Shown here one piece after another: positions 36,665 to 49,000 of a DNA stretch of 64,000 nt; within the stretch, counting starts at the first letter, position 1, and the number at the start of each line of letters is the position of its first letter. Source of the DNA: Methanobacteriaceae archaeon (GTDB taxonomy: Archaea > Methanobacteriota > Methanobacteria > Methanobacteriales > Methanobacteriaceae). The notes under the pieces are model-generated. The model was given only the letters and a program-made list of their open reading frames with translations. It was not told the DNA's origin and searched no databases. The position numbers and the translations under genes were made by a program. The stretch is from assembly GCA_030656015.1 (NCBI GenBank), contig JAUSNX010000004.1, forward strand, positions 554,380-618,379, written 5' to 3'.

Positions 36665-37129
36665 ATGAACTGTGAAAATCATCCAGATAGAGAAGGTGTG
36701 GCCGCCTGTGTAAGTTGTGGTAAAGTTATTTGTGGGGAATGTCGTCTAAAATTGGCCGGTAAGAACTACTGTCAGGAATGTGCTGATGAACTGGTTGAGG
36801 GAAAACAAGACCCCTATAAAAAGTCAGAACAAACAATTAAAGAAACATATCTGGAACGAGAACCATATTCTGAACCTGAAAATGAACCTGAACCATATTC
36901 ACGAAAATACACCAGAGGAATGCCTCAACCAAGAAAAGAAGAAACACCTAAAAAAAGCAATACATTTTTACTGTTCTGTGTGGCCTTTTTAGTAACTCTA
37001 ATAATTTTAGGAGTTATTTTATATGCGGCTTATGTAATTTATCTGGCCCCATCCTATGGAGATATTAATAGCCTAATAAATCAGATTTTGAATAATCCTA
37101 GGGGCGTTATTAACTCCTTAGGATTTTAA
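36665..37129 (+). CDS. B-box-type zinc-finger membrane protein
   Basis: 154 aa. The N-terminal zinc module has CxxH (CENH) at 3-6 and paired CxxC at 15-18, 23-26 and 35-38 (CVSCGK, CGECR, CQEC). A polar Glu/Pro-rich linker (EPYSEPENEPEPYS) leads to one membrane helix (about 102-128) and a short extracytoplasmic tail. AGGTGAAAAA sets the start. It may be a cytosolic-facing adaptor; function unknown. Confidence 0.7.
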   Translation: MNCENHPDREGVAACVSCGKVICGECRLKLAGKNYCQECADELVEGKQDPYKKSEQTIKETYLEREPYSEPENEPEPYSRKYTRGMPQPRKEETPKKSNTFLLFCVAFLVTLIILGVILYAAYVIYLAPSYGDINSLINQILNNPRGVINSLGF

Positions 37130-37228
37130 TTAATCAAATTTATTTTATTTATTAAAAATATCATTATAATTTTTAGAAAATGAAATAAATAACAAAATAA
37201 AATTCATTTAATTTTTTGAAGTGCTAAA

Positions 37229-37591
37229 ATGTCTGAAAAAGATCAGCGAAATTCTGGGCCTTTAAAAAGATATCACATCCCATTATGCCATAGACTACCC
37301 GATCGAACTATTTATATTAGAGAACATCCATTACCATTATGTGCTCGATGTACTGGTGCATTTTTAGGGATTTTTACATTACCTCTATTTCATGGAGGAA
37401 TAATTGATCCTAATATTATTAATACAATTCTTTTGGCATTGCCCGCTACCATTGATGCAACCACCCAATACTGGGGATGGAGAAATAGTAACAATTTACT
37501 CAGATTAATGACGGGTTTTCTCTTAGGATGTTCTTTAGCTTCATTAATAGTAATTATTGTGCGAAATCTAATTAATTTATTTTTATACTAA
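37229..37591 (+). CDS. DUF2085-family membrane protein
   Basis: 120 aa. The Cys/His-rich start, CHRLPDRTIYIREHPLPLC then ARCTGAFLG, is the DUF2085 signature and could bind a metal. Two or three membrane helices follow. Function unknown. It follows the zinc-finger protein on the same strand with about 100 nt between. Confidence 0.8.
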   Translation: MSEKDQRNSGPLKRYHIPLCHRLPDRTIYIREHPLPLCARCTGAFLGIFTLPLFHGGIIDPNIINTILLALPATIDATTQYWGWRNSNNLLRLMTGFLLGCSLASLIVIIVRNLINLFLY

Positions 37592-37832
37592 TAATATTAA
37601 GCTAAATAGGGTAATTAGACCAACTAACAAATTATTAACTAAAAGCCCGAGATAATAAGAAAATCAAGAAGATTTTGGCTATTAAATAAATAATAAATAT
37701 AAAAAGAAAAGAATATAAATATATATTGGAATTTTAAATAATTATTGACAACAGATGATTAAATAAAGCTCTAATATATCATTAAAAGTTATAATAATAA
37801 TTAATCTGATAAATTAGTATTTTTAGGTTTTA

Positions 37833-40470
37833 ATGAGGCATATAATGAAAATATCCACTCAACCCAAAATTACATTTTTCCAAGGCATACTTATTTCTTT
37901 AATAATTCTAATTAGTTTTAGTTATTTAGTTTTATATTCCACTGACCCTTATTTCAAATTAGTTACTAGTGACTTATTTAACTCGTTTACCCCAATATTA
38001 GCTGCAATTTGCCTTTTGTATGCTGCAAAATTTTCTAAATTTCATTCAAAACGTACATATCTTGCATGGACTTTTTTTAGTCTTGCTTTAATATCATGGG
38101 GATTAGGAGAAATGATATATACTTTTCTCGAGATTGTTCTACAGCAAGAACCATTTCCATCTCTGGCAGATTTATTTTATTTGGGAGCTTACCCTCTATT
38201 TATTATAGGCATCTTTTATCTACCCTCAAAAAAATTAAAACACAGTGAATACACCAAAATATTACTGGATATGGGCATTATAATAATTTCTGCTGGAATA
38301 ATAATCTGGAATTTTCTAATTGAACCAATTTTCAATTCAAGTGATTCATTAGCATTAGCATTAATATCTGCAGCGTATCCCATAGGTGATTTATTATTAA
38401 TATTTGGATTATTAATATTAATTTTCAGGCCTCTGACAAAGCCCATGAAAGGTTCTTTGATACTTTTAATATTAGGCATCATAGCCATGATAATATCAGA
38501 TTTTTTGTTTGCTTATCAATCATTATTAGGAACTTATGTATCGGGAAGTGCCATAGATGCTGGTTGGATGGTTTCATTTATCCTTATAGGATTATCCGGA
38601 ATATTACATGCTGAAAAAATGTATTTTAAGGCCAATAACCCAGAATATTTCTCTAAAAACAAAATTTCAGGAAAAGTAACTTCTTGGTATAATTATTTAA
38701 CTTACTTCTGGATTCTAGTTCCATTTTCTCTACTAATATGGGGCCATTACAATAAAATAAATACTGAATTCCATATTTTAGCATTAAGTATTGGTATAAT
38801 AATAGGATTAATTATTATAAGACATATATTGGTCCTAAATGAAAATAAAAAACTGTATAACCAGTTAGAATCATCCCATGATGAATTAAAAATTAGAGTT
38901 AAACAACGAACAGAAGATCTGGCAAATATAAACCTGGAATTAAAAAATGAAATTATTGAACGGGAAAAAACCGAGCAAGAACTAAAATTAAAAGCAAAAC
39001 TATTAGATTCCTCTAATGATTCCATTATGTTACATGATTTGGATGGAAATCCCATATATATGAATGAATCCGCTTACAAATCACTGAACTACAATAAAGA
39101 AGAAATGATGCATATCTCACTCCATGAAATGGAATCTCAACAAGAACAGAATAAAATGCCATTCCGTGTTAAAGAACTTATGGAAAAAGGGCATGTTTTT
39201 TTTTGAATCTGAAAATATTCGAAAAGATGGTTCTATAAAACCCGTGGAAGTTTATACACAATTAATAGAATTCAATAACCAACAACTTATCCTAGGTATT
39301 GCTCGAGACATCAGCGAACGTAAAAAAGCAGAGCGAAAAATAAAAGAATATCAGGAACATTTGGAAGATCTAGTCAAATTACGTACATCTTCATTAAAAC
39401 ATATTAATGAAAAACTCCGCAAAGAGATATCTGAAAGAAAAAGGATACAAAATGAACTTAAAAAATCAGAAATTATGTATCGATCAATATTTGAAAATAC
39501 AGGAACTGCTACTATAATTCTTGAAAATGATGGTAATGTATCCCTTATCAATGAAGAAACCAGTATATTATCCGGTTATTCTAAAGAAGAAATGGAAGGT
39601 AAACAATGGACAGAATTCATTGCGCCATCAGATATTGTAAAAATAAAATCTTATGAAAATTTAAGAAAAAGCACTCCTGAAATAATACCTCGCAGATATG
39701 AAACCACTGGAATTTCTAAAGATGGACAAATTAAAAATATCATTCTAACAATTGATAGGATTCCTGAGACAGAACTAATTGTTGTTTCTTTTTTAGATAT
39801 TACTGAACTTAGAAAAGTTGAAAATGAAATTAAAAACTCCCTTAAAGAAAAAGAAGTGCTTCTTAGAGAAATCCATCATAGAGTAAAAAACAATATGCAG
39901 ATAATTTCAAGCTTGCTTAGTATTCAATCAAATTACCTTGATAATAAAAAAGCTCGTGAGATTTTTCAGGAAAGTCAAAACAGAATTAGATCCATGTCTA
40001 TGGTCCATGAAAGATTATATCAATCCAAAGACCTGGCCAGAATAAACATGATGGAATACGTTAAATCCATAACCTATGGAATATTAGTTTCATTTAAAAA
40101 AGATCCAGATCTTATTAAACTAAAAATAAACTTTGAAAATATCTGGCTTAATATGGATACAGTTATACCTTGTGGCTTGATTATTACAGAATTAGTCACT
40201 AATTCTTTAAAATACGCTTTTCCAGATAATATGTCCGGTGCGATAAACATTGATTTAAAACCACTCGGAAAAGACGAATTTTTACTATGTGTAGGGGATA
40301 ATGGAGTAGGGATATCTAAAGATATAAAATTTGAAGAAATAAAAACATTGGGTTTACTATTAATAAATTCATTAGTAAAACAGCTTGACGGAAATATAAT
40401 TCTAGATAGAAGCCAAGGTACACTTTTCAAGATTAAATTTAAAGAATTGAAATATAAGGATAGAATGTGA
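37833..40470 (+). pseudogene. Membrane sensor histidine kinase, frameshifted at a T9 run
   Basis: One kinase split into two frames. First part (37833-39206): eight or nine membrane helices, a coiled coil (HDELKIRVKQRTEDLANINLEL) and the first half of a PAS domain. Second part continues from about 39205 (ESENIRKDGSIKPVEVYTQ) with the rest of that PAS, a second PAS, HisKA_2 (REIHHRVKNNMQIISSLL, phospho-His) and an HATPase domain (GDNGVGI). The break is at nine Ts (39196-39204); with eight Ts the frame runs HVFFESEN without interruption, about 878 aa. It may be a true mutation, a slippage switch or a sequencing error. The ATG at 37845 after GAGGCATATA is an alternative start. Confidence 0.8.
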
Positions 40471-40530
40471 ATATATCTTTAGAATTATATATTAAAATAA
40501 AAATAATATTGCTAATCTGGGAGGAATCCT

Positions 40531-42183
40531 ATGAAAGAAAATAATGAACTTTTAAGAATCATAACCAGTAACACCCTAGATGTTATAGTAAAACTTGATT
40601 CACAAGGAATTGTCGAATATACAACTCCTTCCATTAAAAAGATATTAGGATATACTCCCTCAGAAATAATTGGAACCCCCTTAAATCAAATTTTACATCC
40701 CGAAGATATAGAAAAGCTCGAATATAGTGTTAAAAAAGCTTTAAATATGGATTCATCTATTAAAATTCAGCACCGCTCTCGGAAAGCCGATGGACAGTAT
40801 ATCTGGATGGAAAGCATCGTAAATATTTTATTTAATGATAAAAAGCAGATTACTGGGAGTGTAATTAATAGCCGAGATATCAGTGAATTAAAAAATGTAG
40901 AAAAGGATTTGAAATATAGATTAGAATTTGAAAAAATCATAATGGATGTTTCAGCTTCTTTTATTGATATTGGTATAAGTAAAGTAGATGAAAATATCAC
41001 CGAAACCATGCACCTAGTGGGTGATTTTGCAGGTGTTGACCGTAGTTATGTGTTTTTATTTTATGATAATAAAGAAAAAATGGACAATACTCATGAATGG
41101 TGTGCTAAAGGTATAGAACCTCAAATTGAAAATTTAAAAGGCCTGGATGTCAGTGAATTTCCATGGTGGATGAAGAATCTAAATAAATCTAAAACTATCC
41201 ATGTTCCAGTCGTTTCAGAACTCCCTCCAGAAGCAAATAATGAAAAAGAGATATTGGAAAGTCAAAACATCAAATCAGTAGTAGTTGTTCCTTTGATTGC
41301 GGATAAGAATCTTATTGGGTTTCTTGGTTTTGATTCAGTCCATAAGCCATTGATATGGCCCGATGACATTTTATATTTGCTTAGAATTGTTGGAGATATC
41401 ATATCAAGCGCCATATCTCAAAAAAATGCTAAGGAGGAATTACAGAAATCAAAAGAAGAATTGGAAATTCGGGTAAAAGAGAGAACTTTAGAATTAATGG
41501 AATCTAATCTGGCATTGAAAGCAGAAATAGAAGAGCGTAAGCACATTCAAAACCAACTGAGTTCTTCTTTGAAAGAAAAAGAAATGCTTTTAAAGGAAAT
41601 TTATCACCGGGTGAAAAACAATTTAATGGTAATATCCAGCCTACTTAACCTCCAATCTCGCTACATTAAAGATAAAGAAGCATTAAGTATTTTTAAAGAA
41701 AGTCAAAGTCGTGCAAACTCAATGGCACTTATACATGAAAAATTATACCGATCCAGTGATTTAAAGCGAATAAATTTTGGAGAATATATTCGCACATTAT
41801 CCACCGATCTTTTCCACACTTATGTGGCCGATCCCAGCCTTATCAGCCTAAATATGGATGTTGAAAACCTAATGTTAGATATAAACACTACAGTTCCCCT
41901 TGGACTGATTTTAAATGAACTGGTAACCAATTGTATGAAACATGCATTTCCAGATGGTAGAAAAGGGGAAATATACATAAATTTCCATAAAAAAAAGGAC
42001 ATATTTATTCTGAATGTTAGAGACGATGGAATAGGTTTCCCTCAGGATCTGGATTTAGAAAATACCGGGACATTAGGAATGCAGTTGATTACTAGTTTAA
42101 CTGAACAAATTGATGGGGAAATGGAATTAAATAAAACAAATGGAACTGACTTTAAAATTAAATTTAAAGAATTATATAAATAA
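40531..42183 (+). CDS. Soluble sensor histidine kinase (PAS-GAF-HisKA_2)
   Basis: 550 aa, no membrane helices. PAS domain at about 5-120 ([34 protein letters not shown], ending [12 protein letters not shown]). GAF domain at about 140-300 ([35 protein letters not shown]). Coiled coil, then HisKA_2 [19 protein letters not shown] with the phospho-His, and HATPase ([23 protein letters not shown]). It probably acts in a phosphorelay with an unlinked receiver. The domain layout after the PAS regions matches that of the frameshifted kinase just upstream, suggesting a duplicated pair. GGGAGGAATCCT is the ribosome binding site. Confidence 0.9.
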   Translation: MKENNELLRIITSNTLDVIVKLDSQGIVEYTTPSIKKILGYTPSEIIGTPLNQILHPEDIEKLEYSVKKALNMDSSIKIQHRSRKADGQYIWMESIVNILFNDKKQITGSVINSRDISELKNVEKDLKYRLEFEKIIMDVSASFIDIGISKVDENITETMHLVGDFAGVDRSYVFLFYDNKEKMDNTHEWCAKGIEPQIENLKGLDVSEFPWWMKNLNKSKTIHVPVVSELPPEANNEKEILESQNIKSVVVVPLIADKNLIGFLGFDSVHKPLIWPDDILYLLRIVGDIISSAISQKNAKEELQKSKEELEIRVKERTLELMESNLALKAEIEERKHIQNQLSSSLKEKEMLLKEIYHRVKNNLMVISSLLNLQSRYIKDKEALSIFKESQSRANSMALIHEKLYRSSDLKRINFGEYIRTLSTDLFHTYVADPSLISLNMDVENLMLDINTTVPLGLILNELVTNCMKHAFPDGRKGEIYINFHKKKDIFILNVRDDGIGFPQDLDLENTGTLGMQLITSLTEQIDGEMELNKTNGTDFKIKFKELYK

Positions 42184-42207
42184 TTTTTAAAAACACCATT
42201 ATTAGTA

Positions 42208-42216
42208 TTTTTTTTT
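42208..42216 (+). terminator. Oligo-T after the second kinase
   Basis: T9 beginning 25 nt after the stop codon; plausible archaeal intrinsic terminator. Confidence 0.4.
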
Positions 42217-42413
42217 AATAATTACTTTTTAAAAGAGATAAAAATAAATTTGAATTGAATGTTAATTCTGAATTATTATTATTATTATCAGATCAATATA
42301 CTAAAGAAATTATACTAATAAAATTCAATAATTTTATTTAAAAAAAAAAAAAAATTTAAAAATAAAAATAGAATTGGAAAATAAATAATATAGAAAAAAG
42401 AAAAAATAAGAAA

Positions 42414-43229
42414 TTATTCTTTCTTCACTTCAGAAGCATCTAAAACTTCTGGAATATCTTCAGCTACTTCTTCAATAACTTCTTCGGCCACTTCTTCCGC
42501 AGCAGATTCAGCAGCTTCCTCTTCAGCCTTTTTTTCAAAGACGTCAGTGAACTCTACTTTTTCTACGCCTTCGATGTTTTCCCAGATGTCACGGGAAATT
42601 CTGAATCGGGCAAAAGTAATATCCATATAAGGCTGGTTATCAAATTTAGCCACTTCATCCATGGAAATAACAACTTTACCATCTTCAAAGGTGATTTCTG
42701 TCTTGGAAACATCCAAATTTGGGTTAGGGTAGTGGAGTTTGATCATGCTTTTGACTTTTTCCAAGTCATCAGTGGTGACTTCTATAACTTCCACATCATA
42801 TTCTAAAGTTTTGCCGGCCAATTCGTGGTTGAAATCCACTCGTACTCGGCCACCAGAAATGTTTATTACTCGCCCATTGTGGTTTTCCACAGTGAGAGTC
42901 ATACCCACATAGGGATTAACACCTTGCTTTTTGAATTCCTTCATAGGAACTAGCTGAATTAATTTAGCATCTCGCTCACCAAAAGCTTGTTCAGGAGGAA
43001 GTTCGACTGTTTTCTTGTCTCCTTCTTCCATTCCTGCTACAGATTCATCTAGGCCTTTTAGTAAGTGTCCTCCACCTACAATAACTGGTATGGGCCCATA
43101 GGCCTTTTTATCAACTTTAATTCCAGCTTCTTCAGCTACTTCTTCAATAGTAGTGTCAAAGACATCACCGGTCTCTTTGGTTCGTCCTGTAAATTCTAAT
43201 TTTATAAAGTCTCCTTCTTTCACTGCCAT
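42414..43229 (-). CDS. FKBP-type peptidyl-prolyl isomerase (long archaeal SlyD-like)
   Basis: 271 aa. N-terminal FKBP domain with an IF-type insert: [63 protein letters not shown], and [47 protein letters not shown]-terminal extension of about 90 residues ends in an acidic Glu/Ala tail. Foldase and chaperone in the cytosol. GGAGG lies upstream. It overlaps the end of the TmcAL-like gene by 10 nt, so the two are co-transcribed. Confidence 0.92.
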   Translation of the reverse strand: MAVKEGDFIKLEFTGRTKETGDVFDTTIEEVAEEAGIKVDKKAYGPIPVIVGGGHLLKGLDESVAGMEEGDKKTVELPPEQAFGERDAKLIQLVPMKEFKKQGVNPYVGMTLTVENHNGRVINISGGRVRVDFNHELAGKTLEYDVEVIEVTTDDLEKVKSMIKLHYPNPNLDVSKTEITFEDGKVVISMDEVAKFDNQPYMDITFARFRISRDIWENIEGVEKVEFTDVFEKKAEEEAAESAAEEVAEEVIEEVAEDIPEVLDASEVKKE

Positions 43230-44353
43230 ATTTTTAGCCTCCTGTGAGGTATTCTATTTTTAAACTCTTGTAAAACGTGTTTATCTTTATAATTTAATAC
43301 ACGAATAAGAGAAGGGTAATTTTCTATATATTTAGAAATTGTTTCCTTATCTACTTTTGCCTCCAGAGAAGATAAAACCCTACTTTTATGATGAGTACTG
43401 AAACCTTGAGAAATAGATTTAATAACCTCATTTAAAGAATTATAAGGCCTTTTATCAATAATATCATTAACTGTGGTTTCATTTAATAAAGAGAGATTTA
43501 ATAATTCATCTCTGGAAGATTCATTCACTGTTTCCAGTATTAATTCTTCACTTCTTACATTATGAAGTGGTGCATAATTACTCTCTATCTCTTCCCTTAA
43601 AACTTCAATGGTTTCTGGAGGAAGCATGTCTTTCACCATGCTCAGGTCGTTATCAAGAACAGATTTTCTAATAAGCGTGCCACTAACACCTTCTATTCTT
43701 TTAACAAAAAAGAATTTATCCTTGGAATCAAAGCTAACTTTTTTAAGTGATTTAGAAAGTGAAGCAATAACATAATTATCTTCCTTTAGTTTTCCTTCCA
43801 GCAATATTTCTTTAGTTTCCATATCCACCATTTTATATGGTTTAGGGGCCACACCATGACCTATAGAAATTCTCTCCATGATTAAATCGAATCCTTCCGC
43901 GGGTTTATAACCTCGGGGAATGATATCTGCATCCAGGGCCTGGAACATCTTGGCCAGACACAAAGAGTACTGACCAGATCCCATTATTCCCATAGGTGGG
44001 CCTTCCACTACCAAATCAGCTCCCACAGCTACTGCAGTTCTGGCACGGGCTTGGCGAGTCATTATATAAGGCAACCCACGGCCACTGCGCTCAGTAGGTC
44101 CAGGGACAATGGCCACAAAAAGAGCATCGGGAAATGCATTCTGGGCCTGTCTCATGCAATGTAGGTGGCCTTTATGTAGGGGAGAGTATTCTGTGAAGTC
44201 AGCAATTATTTTAGGATCGTTTTTCATGTCTCTTTTAGAAGAATATTCTTCTTCAGATTCTTCCAAGCTTGGCTTTGTATTAGCTGCATCACTAAAAATT
44301 ATTTTCCTATCCCTTTGCATTATTTTTTTGGCCAGTTCTTCTCTTTCCATCAT
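43220..44353 (-). CDS. HIGH-nucleotidyltransferase (TmcAL-like) protein
   Basis: 377 aa. [21 protein letters not shown] carries the HxGH nucleotide-binding motif of the TmcAL (UPF0348) group, followed by [44 protein letters not shown] and [12 protein letters not shown] (ISSTLIR-like). The C-terminal 130 residues are helical. Bacterial TmcAL makes N4-acetylcytidine at the tRNA-Met wobble base; archaea usually use TmcA for that, so the substrate here may differ. Its stop overlaps the FKBP start. Ribosome binding site is weak. Confidence 0.7.
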   Translation of the reverse strand: MMEREELAKKIMQRDRKIIFSDAANTKPSLEESEEEYSSKRDMKNDPKIIADFTEYSPLHKGHLHCMRQAQNAFPDALFVAIVPGPTERSGRGLPYIMTRQARARTAVAVGADLVVEGPPMGIMGSGQYSLCLAKMFQALDADIIPRGYKPAEGFDLIMERISIGHGVAPKPYKMVDMETKEILLEGKLKEDNYVIASLSKSLKKVSFDSKDKFFFVKRIEGVSGTLIRKSVLDNDLSMVKDMLPPETIEVLREEIESNYAPLHNVRSEELILETVNESSRDELLNLSLLNETTVNDIIDKRPYNSLNEVIKSISQGFSTHHKSRVLSSLEAKVDKETISKYIENYPSLIRVLNYKDKHVLQEFKNRIPHRRLKIWQ

Positions 44354-44641
44354 ATTATCTTAATTTTATTTTATATTTAAAATAAATAATAAATTGTTCT
44401 GTTTAAAATATAATAATACACATAATTAATGATAGAAAATATAAAATTAACAAATATGTTTTTTAATCCAGCAAAATTCTTAAACTAATATGAGTTAAGT
44501 AAAAATTGATATTGAATCTGAGCATATAATTTTAATTTATCGATTAATAATTTAACCGTTAGATAGAATAATTACAATATTACTAGTTGTAATTGCAATA
44601 AAATCAATAGTAGCATTAAAATATGGATGTTGGTGTCAATT

Positions 44642-45973
44642 ATGATAGACCTGTGTATTCAGAACTGTAAGATTTCATCAGAAAGGAATTTATGTTCCAT
44701 CAGTATAAACCAAGGCAAGATAGTAGATATAGGGAAAACTCCTTCAAAAGCTGAAAAAACTATTGATGCTAAAGAAAATCTGGTTTTACCCGGATTAATT
44801 GATGTCCATGTACATTTCAGAGATCCCGGGCTGACATATAAAGAAGACTTTAAAAGTGGAAGCCATGCAGCAGCTAATGGTGGATTTACCACTATTCTGG
44901 ACATGCCCAATACAGTTCCGCCTACCAATACTGCTAAAAATTTCCAAAACAAACTTGAAATCGCTTCAAAAAAAAGTATTGTTGATTTCGGGCTGCATGC
45001 AGGAGTATCTGATTTAAAAGAAATAGAAAAAATCGCACCTTTGAGCCCTGCTTCCTTTAAAATATTCATGGATACTGTTGATGGTGGTTTTCTCAAGGAA
45101 TCATTTAAAACTATCTCTGAACTTTCCATAGAAGAAAATAATGATATTAATATTCAAAATAATTCAAACTTAGCAAAACCTGTGATTACTTTACATGCTG
45201 AAAATAAAGACATCGTGAATCAATGTACAGAACAGTTAAAATCAAAAGAACAAAATATTCCATCGGATTACACTCTGGCCAGACCATCAGTGGCTGAAGA
45301 AGTTGCTGTGGCTCAAGCCATAGCCTTGACTTATCATTATCAGACCAAGACCCATTTTTGCCATGTAAGCACTCAAAAATCTTTAGATATGATAAATAGC
45401 TCAAAGTCATTCTTAAATAATATTTCAGCTGAAATTACTCCTCAACACTTGTTTTTAGATTCTTCTGCATTTAAAAAATTTGGTAATTTATCCAAAACTA
45501 ATCCTCCTCTTCGAAAATATTCTGAAAAAGTCTCTTGGGAAAATTTGAGTAAAATAGATTTAATTGGAACAGATCACGCACCCCATTCCATAGAAGAAAA
45601 GAAAAAAGGGGTTTGGGATTCGTCACCGGGCATTCCCAACTTAGAAGTTGTTCTTAAATTACTTCTATCAAAATACCATGAACAAAAAATTAGTTTAGAT
45701 TCTATAAAACGACTTTTATGTGAAAATCCAGCTAAAATATTTAATTTGAAAAATAAAGGGTTTATTAAAATAGGTATGGATGCAGATATAGTAATTATAG
45801 ATCTCAAAAGAGAGGGAATTATAAATTCAGAAGAATTTTATAGTAAAGGCCATTACACTCCTTTTGAAGGTATGAAATACCATGGAGCCCCCATAATGAC
45901 CATTTGTAGAGGTAACTTAGTCATGGAAAATAATGATGTGTACCAAAACCAAGGAATTCCTGCCTACCCTTAA
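44642..45973 (+). CDS. pyrC: Dihydroorotase
   Basis: Third step of UMP synthesis. 443 aa, amidohydrolase fold with a binuclear zinc site: DVHVHFRDPGLTYKEDF, metal-bridging Lys in PASFKIFMDT, ITLHAEN, KTHFCHVST and LIGTDHAPHS. Length fits the type I (CAD-like) family rather than the short E. coli type. The frame opens earlier at 44627, but GGTGTC at 44632 places the start at the ATG 44642. Confidence 0.93.
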   Translation: MIDLCIQNCKISSERNLCSISINQGKIVDIGKTPSKAEKTIDAKENLVLPGLIDVHVHFRDPGLTYKEDFKSGSHAAANGGFTTILDMPNTVPPTNTAKNFQNKLEIASKKSIVDFGLHAGVSDLKEIEKIAPLSPASFKIFMDTVDGGFLKESFKTISELSIEENNDINIQNNSNLAKPVITLHAENKDIVNQCTEQLKSKEQNIPSDYTLARPSVAEEVAVAQAIALTYHYQTKTHFCHVSTQKSLDMINSSKSFLNNISAEITPQHLFLDSSAFKKFGNLSKTNPPLRKYSEKVSWENLSKIDLIGTDHAPHSIEEKKKGVWDSSPGIPNLEVVLKLLLSKYHEQKISLDSIKRLLCENPAKIFNLKNKGFIKIGMDADIVIIDLKREGIINSEEFYSKGHYTPFEGMKYHGAPIMTICRGNLVMENNDVYQNQGIPAYP

Positions 45974-46080
45974 TTTTACGTCTTAAAATAAAAAATATTC
46001 TATTCTATTGATCAAATTTAAAAAAAAACTATTTTAAAATAAAAATAGAATAAACAGATTTCCAGTTATATACCATTTAG

Positions 46081-49000
46081 TTATTTTTTTGTCTTTTTAC
46101 TACTTATAACACCACCCATTATCATTAATATGGCCATTATTAATGCTGCTAATGGTAAACCTGTATGCTGCATTGGGACTGTGTTTTGATGACTATGGTG
46201 GGGGCGATAATGGCGTTTAGGTCTCTTAATTAACACTGTAGCACTTGATACTTTAGAATCGCCCGGCCTAATAATTGGATCATAAGTTTTGGATGAAACT
46301 CTAGCCACATTAATTTTTTTCCCTGAGTAAACACCATAAAAGGTTATGGTGAGTTTAGCTATTTTATGGGCCGGTAAAAGGTTTATATTCCAAATTCCAG
46401 TTTTATGATTATATGTACCATAATTAGTAGTGTATGACACAAATCTAAGCCCTTTAGGAAGAACATCTTTCACAGTAACTCCTGTAGATGTGTCTGGACC
46501 CCAGTTTTGGACTATAATTGTGAAGTAGAGTTTTTTACCGAAGTAAGCTGACTTAGCACTAACTGTTTTTTTAATACCAAGATCTGCTGCAGCCGCCACA
46601 TTTACAGTCGCATTATCAGAATCATTTTCAGGATATGGATCATACTCGTTTTCGGAGTATTTTTTGGCAGTATTTACAATAAATACATTGGATTTGACAA
46701 CCTGAGCAACTATGTTAAGCAATACATAAGAACCATTATTAATCGAACCAATATCCCAAATACCAGTATTATGATTGTATGTTCCTCGATTTGTGGAGTA
46801 TGAAATGAATTTCAGACCAGCAGGTAGAATATCTTTTACCTTGACCCCAGTAGCCCCATCTGGACCATTATTAATTGTTCGGATAGTGAAAATCACATTG
46901 CTCCAGTATTTTGGATTGGAAACATTCACTGATTTTATTACTGCAATATCTGCTGTTTTAATTTTAACTTCAGCTGTACTAGTATTGTTTTCAAGTATTG
47001 GGTCATAAGTTGATGAATTAATTATGGCAGTATTATTAAATGCTTTTGTTGCTGAAGATGACAATGCACCTCTTATTAAAATTTCTAGGACGCTTCCAGG
47101 TGTCATATTGCCAAGTGATAAATTTCCAGACCAAGTATTCCAAGTAAAACCATTATCCATGGAATATAACGGACTCAATATTACAGATGGAATTGAATCT
47201 GTTAATACAACTTCTCTAGCGTCAGAAGGACCATTATTGCCCACAGTAATTACATAGGTTACCACATCTTTTCCAGGTATTGCAATTACTGGGCCTGTCT
47301 TAACCACATAAACATCCGCAGTAGTATTCACCAAAGAAGACACATTAGACGTATTATTATCCGTGAAATTATCAAACGTGGACGAATTCACACTACCCGT
47401 ATTATTCAAAACACCCAAAGCATCCGAAGACAACAAACCACTAATAGTAACATTAACCACACTACCAGGAGTCAAATTACCAACCAAATAAGTACCAGAC
47501 CAAATACCCATCGATACACCATTAACCGAATAAACCGGACTCAAAACACTAACCGGAACAAGATCAGTTAAAACAACATCACGAGCCACCGAAGGACCAA
47601 CATTACCCACCAACAAATTATAAGTAACATTCAAACCCGCAACAACCGGACCCACAACCGACTTAACCACATAAACATCCGCAGTAGTATTCACATTAGT
47701 AAGTGCTGAAGCAGTATTATTCTCAGGATGTTCATCAAGAGAAGTTGTATTTACTGTAACTGTGTTATTTAAAGTACCACTGGCATTAGCAGGTAATAAA
47801 CCTCTTATAAATATGTTAGTAACCGAACCTGGATTTAATTCACCTAGTAAAAGTGATCCCGTCCAAGAAGACCAGTTTACATCATTTAGAGAGTATTGAA
47901 CATTACTTAAGAATGTAATATTGTCATAAAGCATAGTGGAATGAGCCACTGAAGGACCATTATTTCCCACACTTATTGTGTATTTAATTACATCTTGACC
48001 TGCAATTGCAGAAGCAGGCCCTAGTTTAGAAACATGAATATCAGCAATAGATTCCACAGTAGTAATTACTGTATCAATATTTGGTGTTGGATCAGGAGTA
48101 GTGGTAGTTACATTTACAGTATTGTTTAATTCAGTTCCATTAACAGTTGATGGATTAACAATTCCATTCAAGTAAATTATTCGAGTATTATTAGTTATAT
48201 TGGCTAAAATAGTTCCCAAATTAATATAACCTCCAATGGGTGGCCAATTAATCCAATTTATACCATCTAAAGAGTACTTGACATTATTTAATTGTGCAGG
48301 GACATTATCATAAACCTGTACATTCAATGCATCAGAAGGCCCATTATTAGTGACAGATATTGTATAAAATATTTGATTACCTGCTATGATAATTGAAGGG
48401 CCATTTTTATCTACTTGTAAATCCGCTTGTGTATTAACTGTGGTATTGACAGAATCCGTAGCAGTCCGATTAACTGGAGTAGTAGTTGTCGCATTTACTG
48501 AATTATTTAATACTGTGCCATTCGCAGTAGAAGATGGTACTGTAGCATTAACCCATACTGTGCTTGATTGGTTTGCTATTAAAGTACCTAAATCAATAAA
48601 ACCACCCGCAGGAGGCCATGTAATCCAGTTTACTCCATTTGTAGAGTATATAATATTTATTAGTTGGGCAGGTATGGAATCAAATAAATGCACATTCAAT
48701 GCATCAGAAGGCCCATTGTTAGTAATTAATATTGTGTAACTAATATTGTTTCCAGCTATAACTATAGCAGGACCATTTTTATCAACTACTATATCTGCCA
48801 GCTGTTGCACCGTGGTACTGGTTTGGGCAGAATTATTCCCGGAAATTGGATCAGGAGTATCACTTGTTACATTGACTGAATTATTTAAAATTCCCACTGG
48901 AGCTGAAGAATTAATAGTTCCACTCACCAGTATGGTTATGTTACTTAATGAAGAGATATTTCCAAGATTTAGTGTAAGTGGATTGGTTAAATTGTACCAA

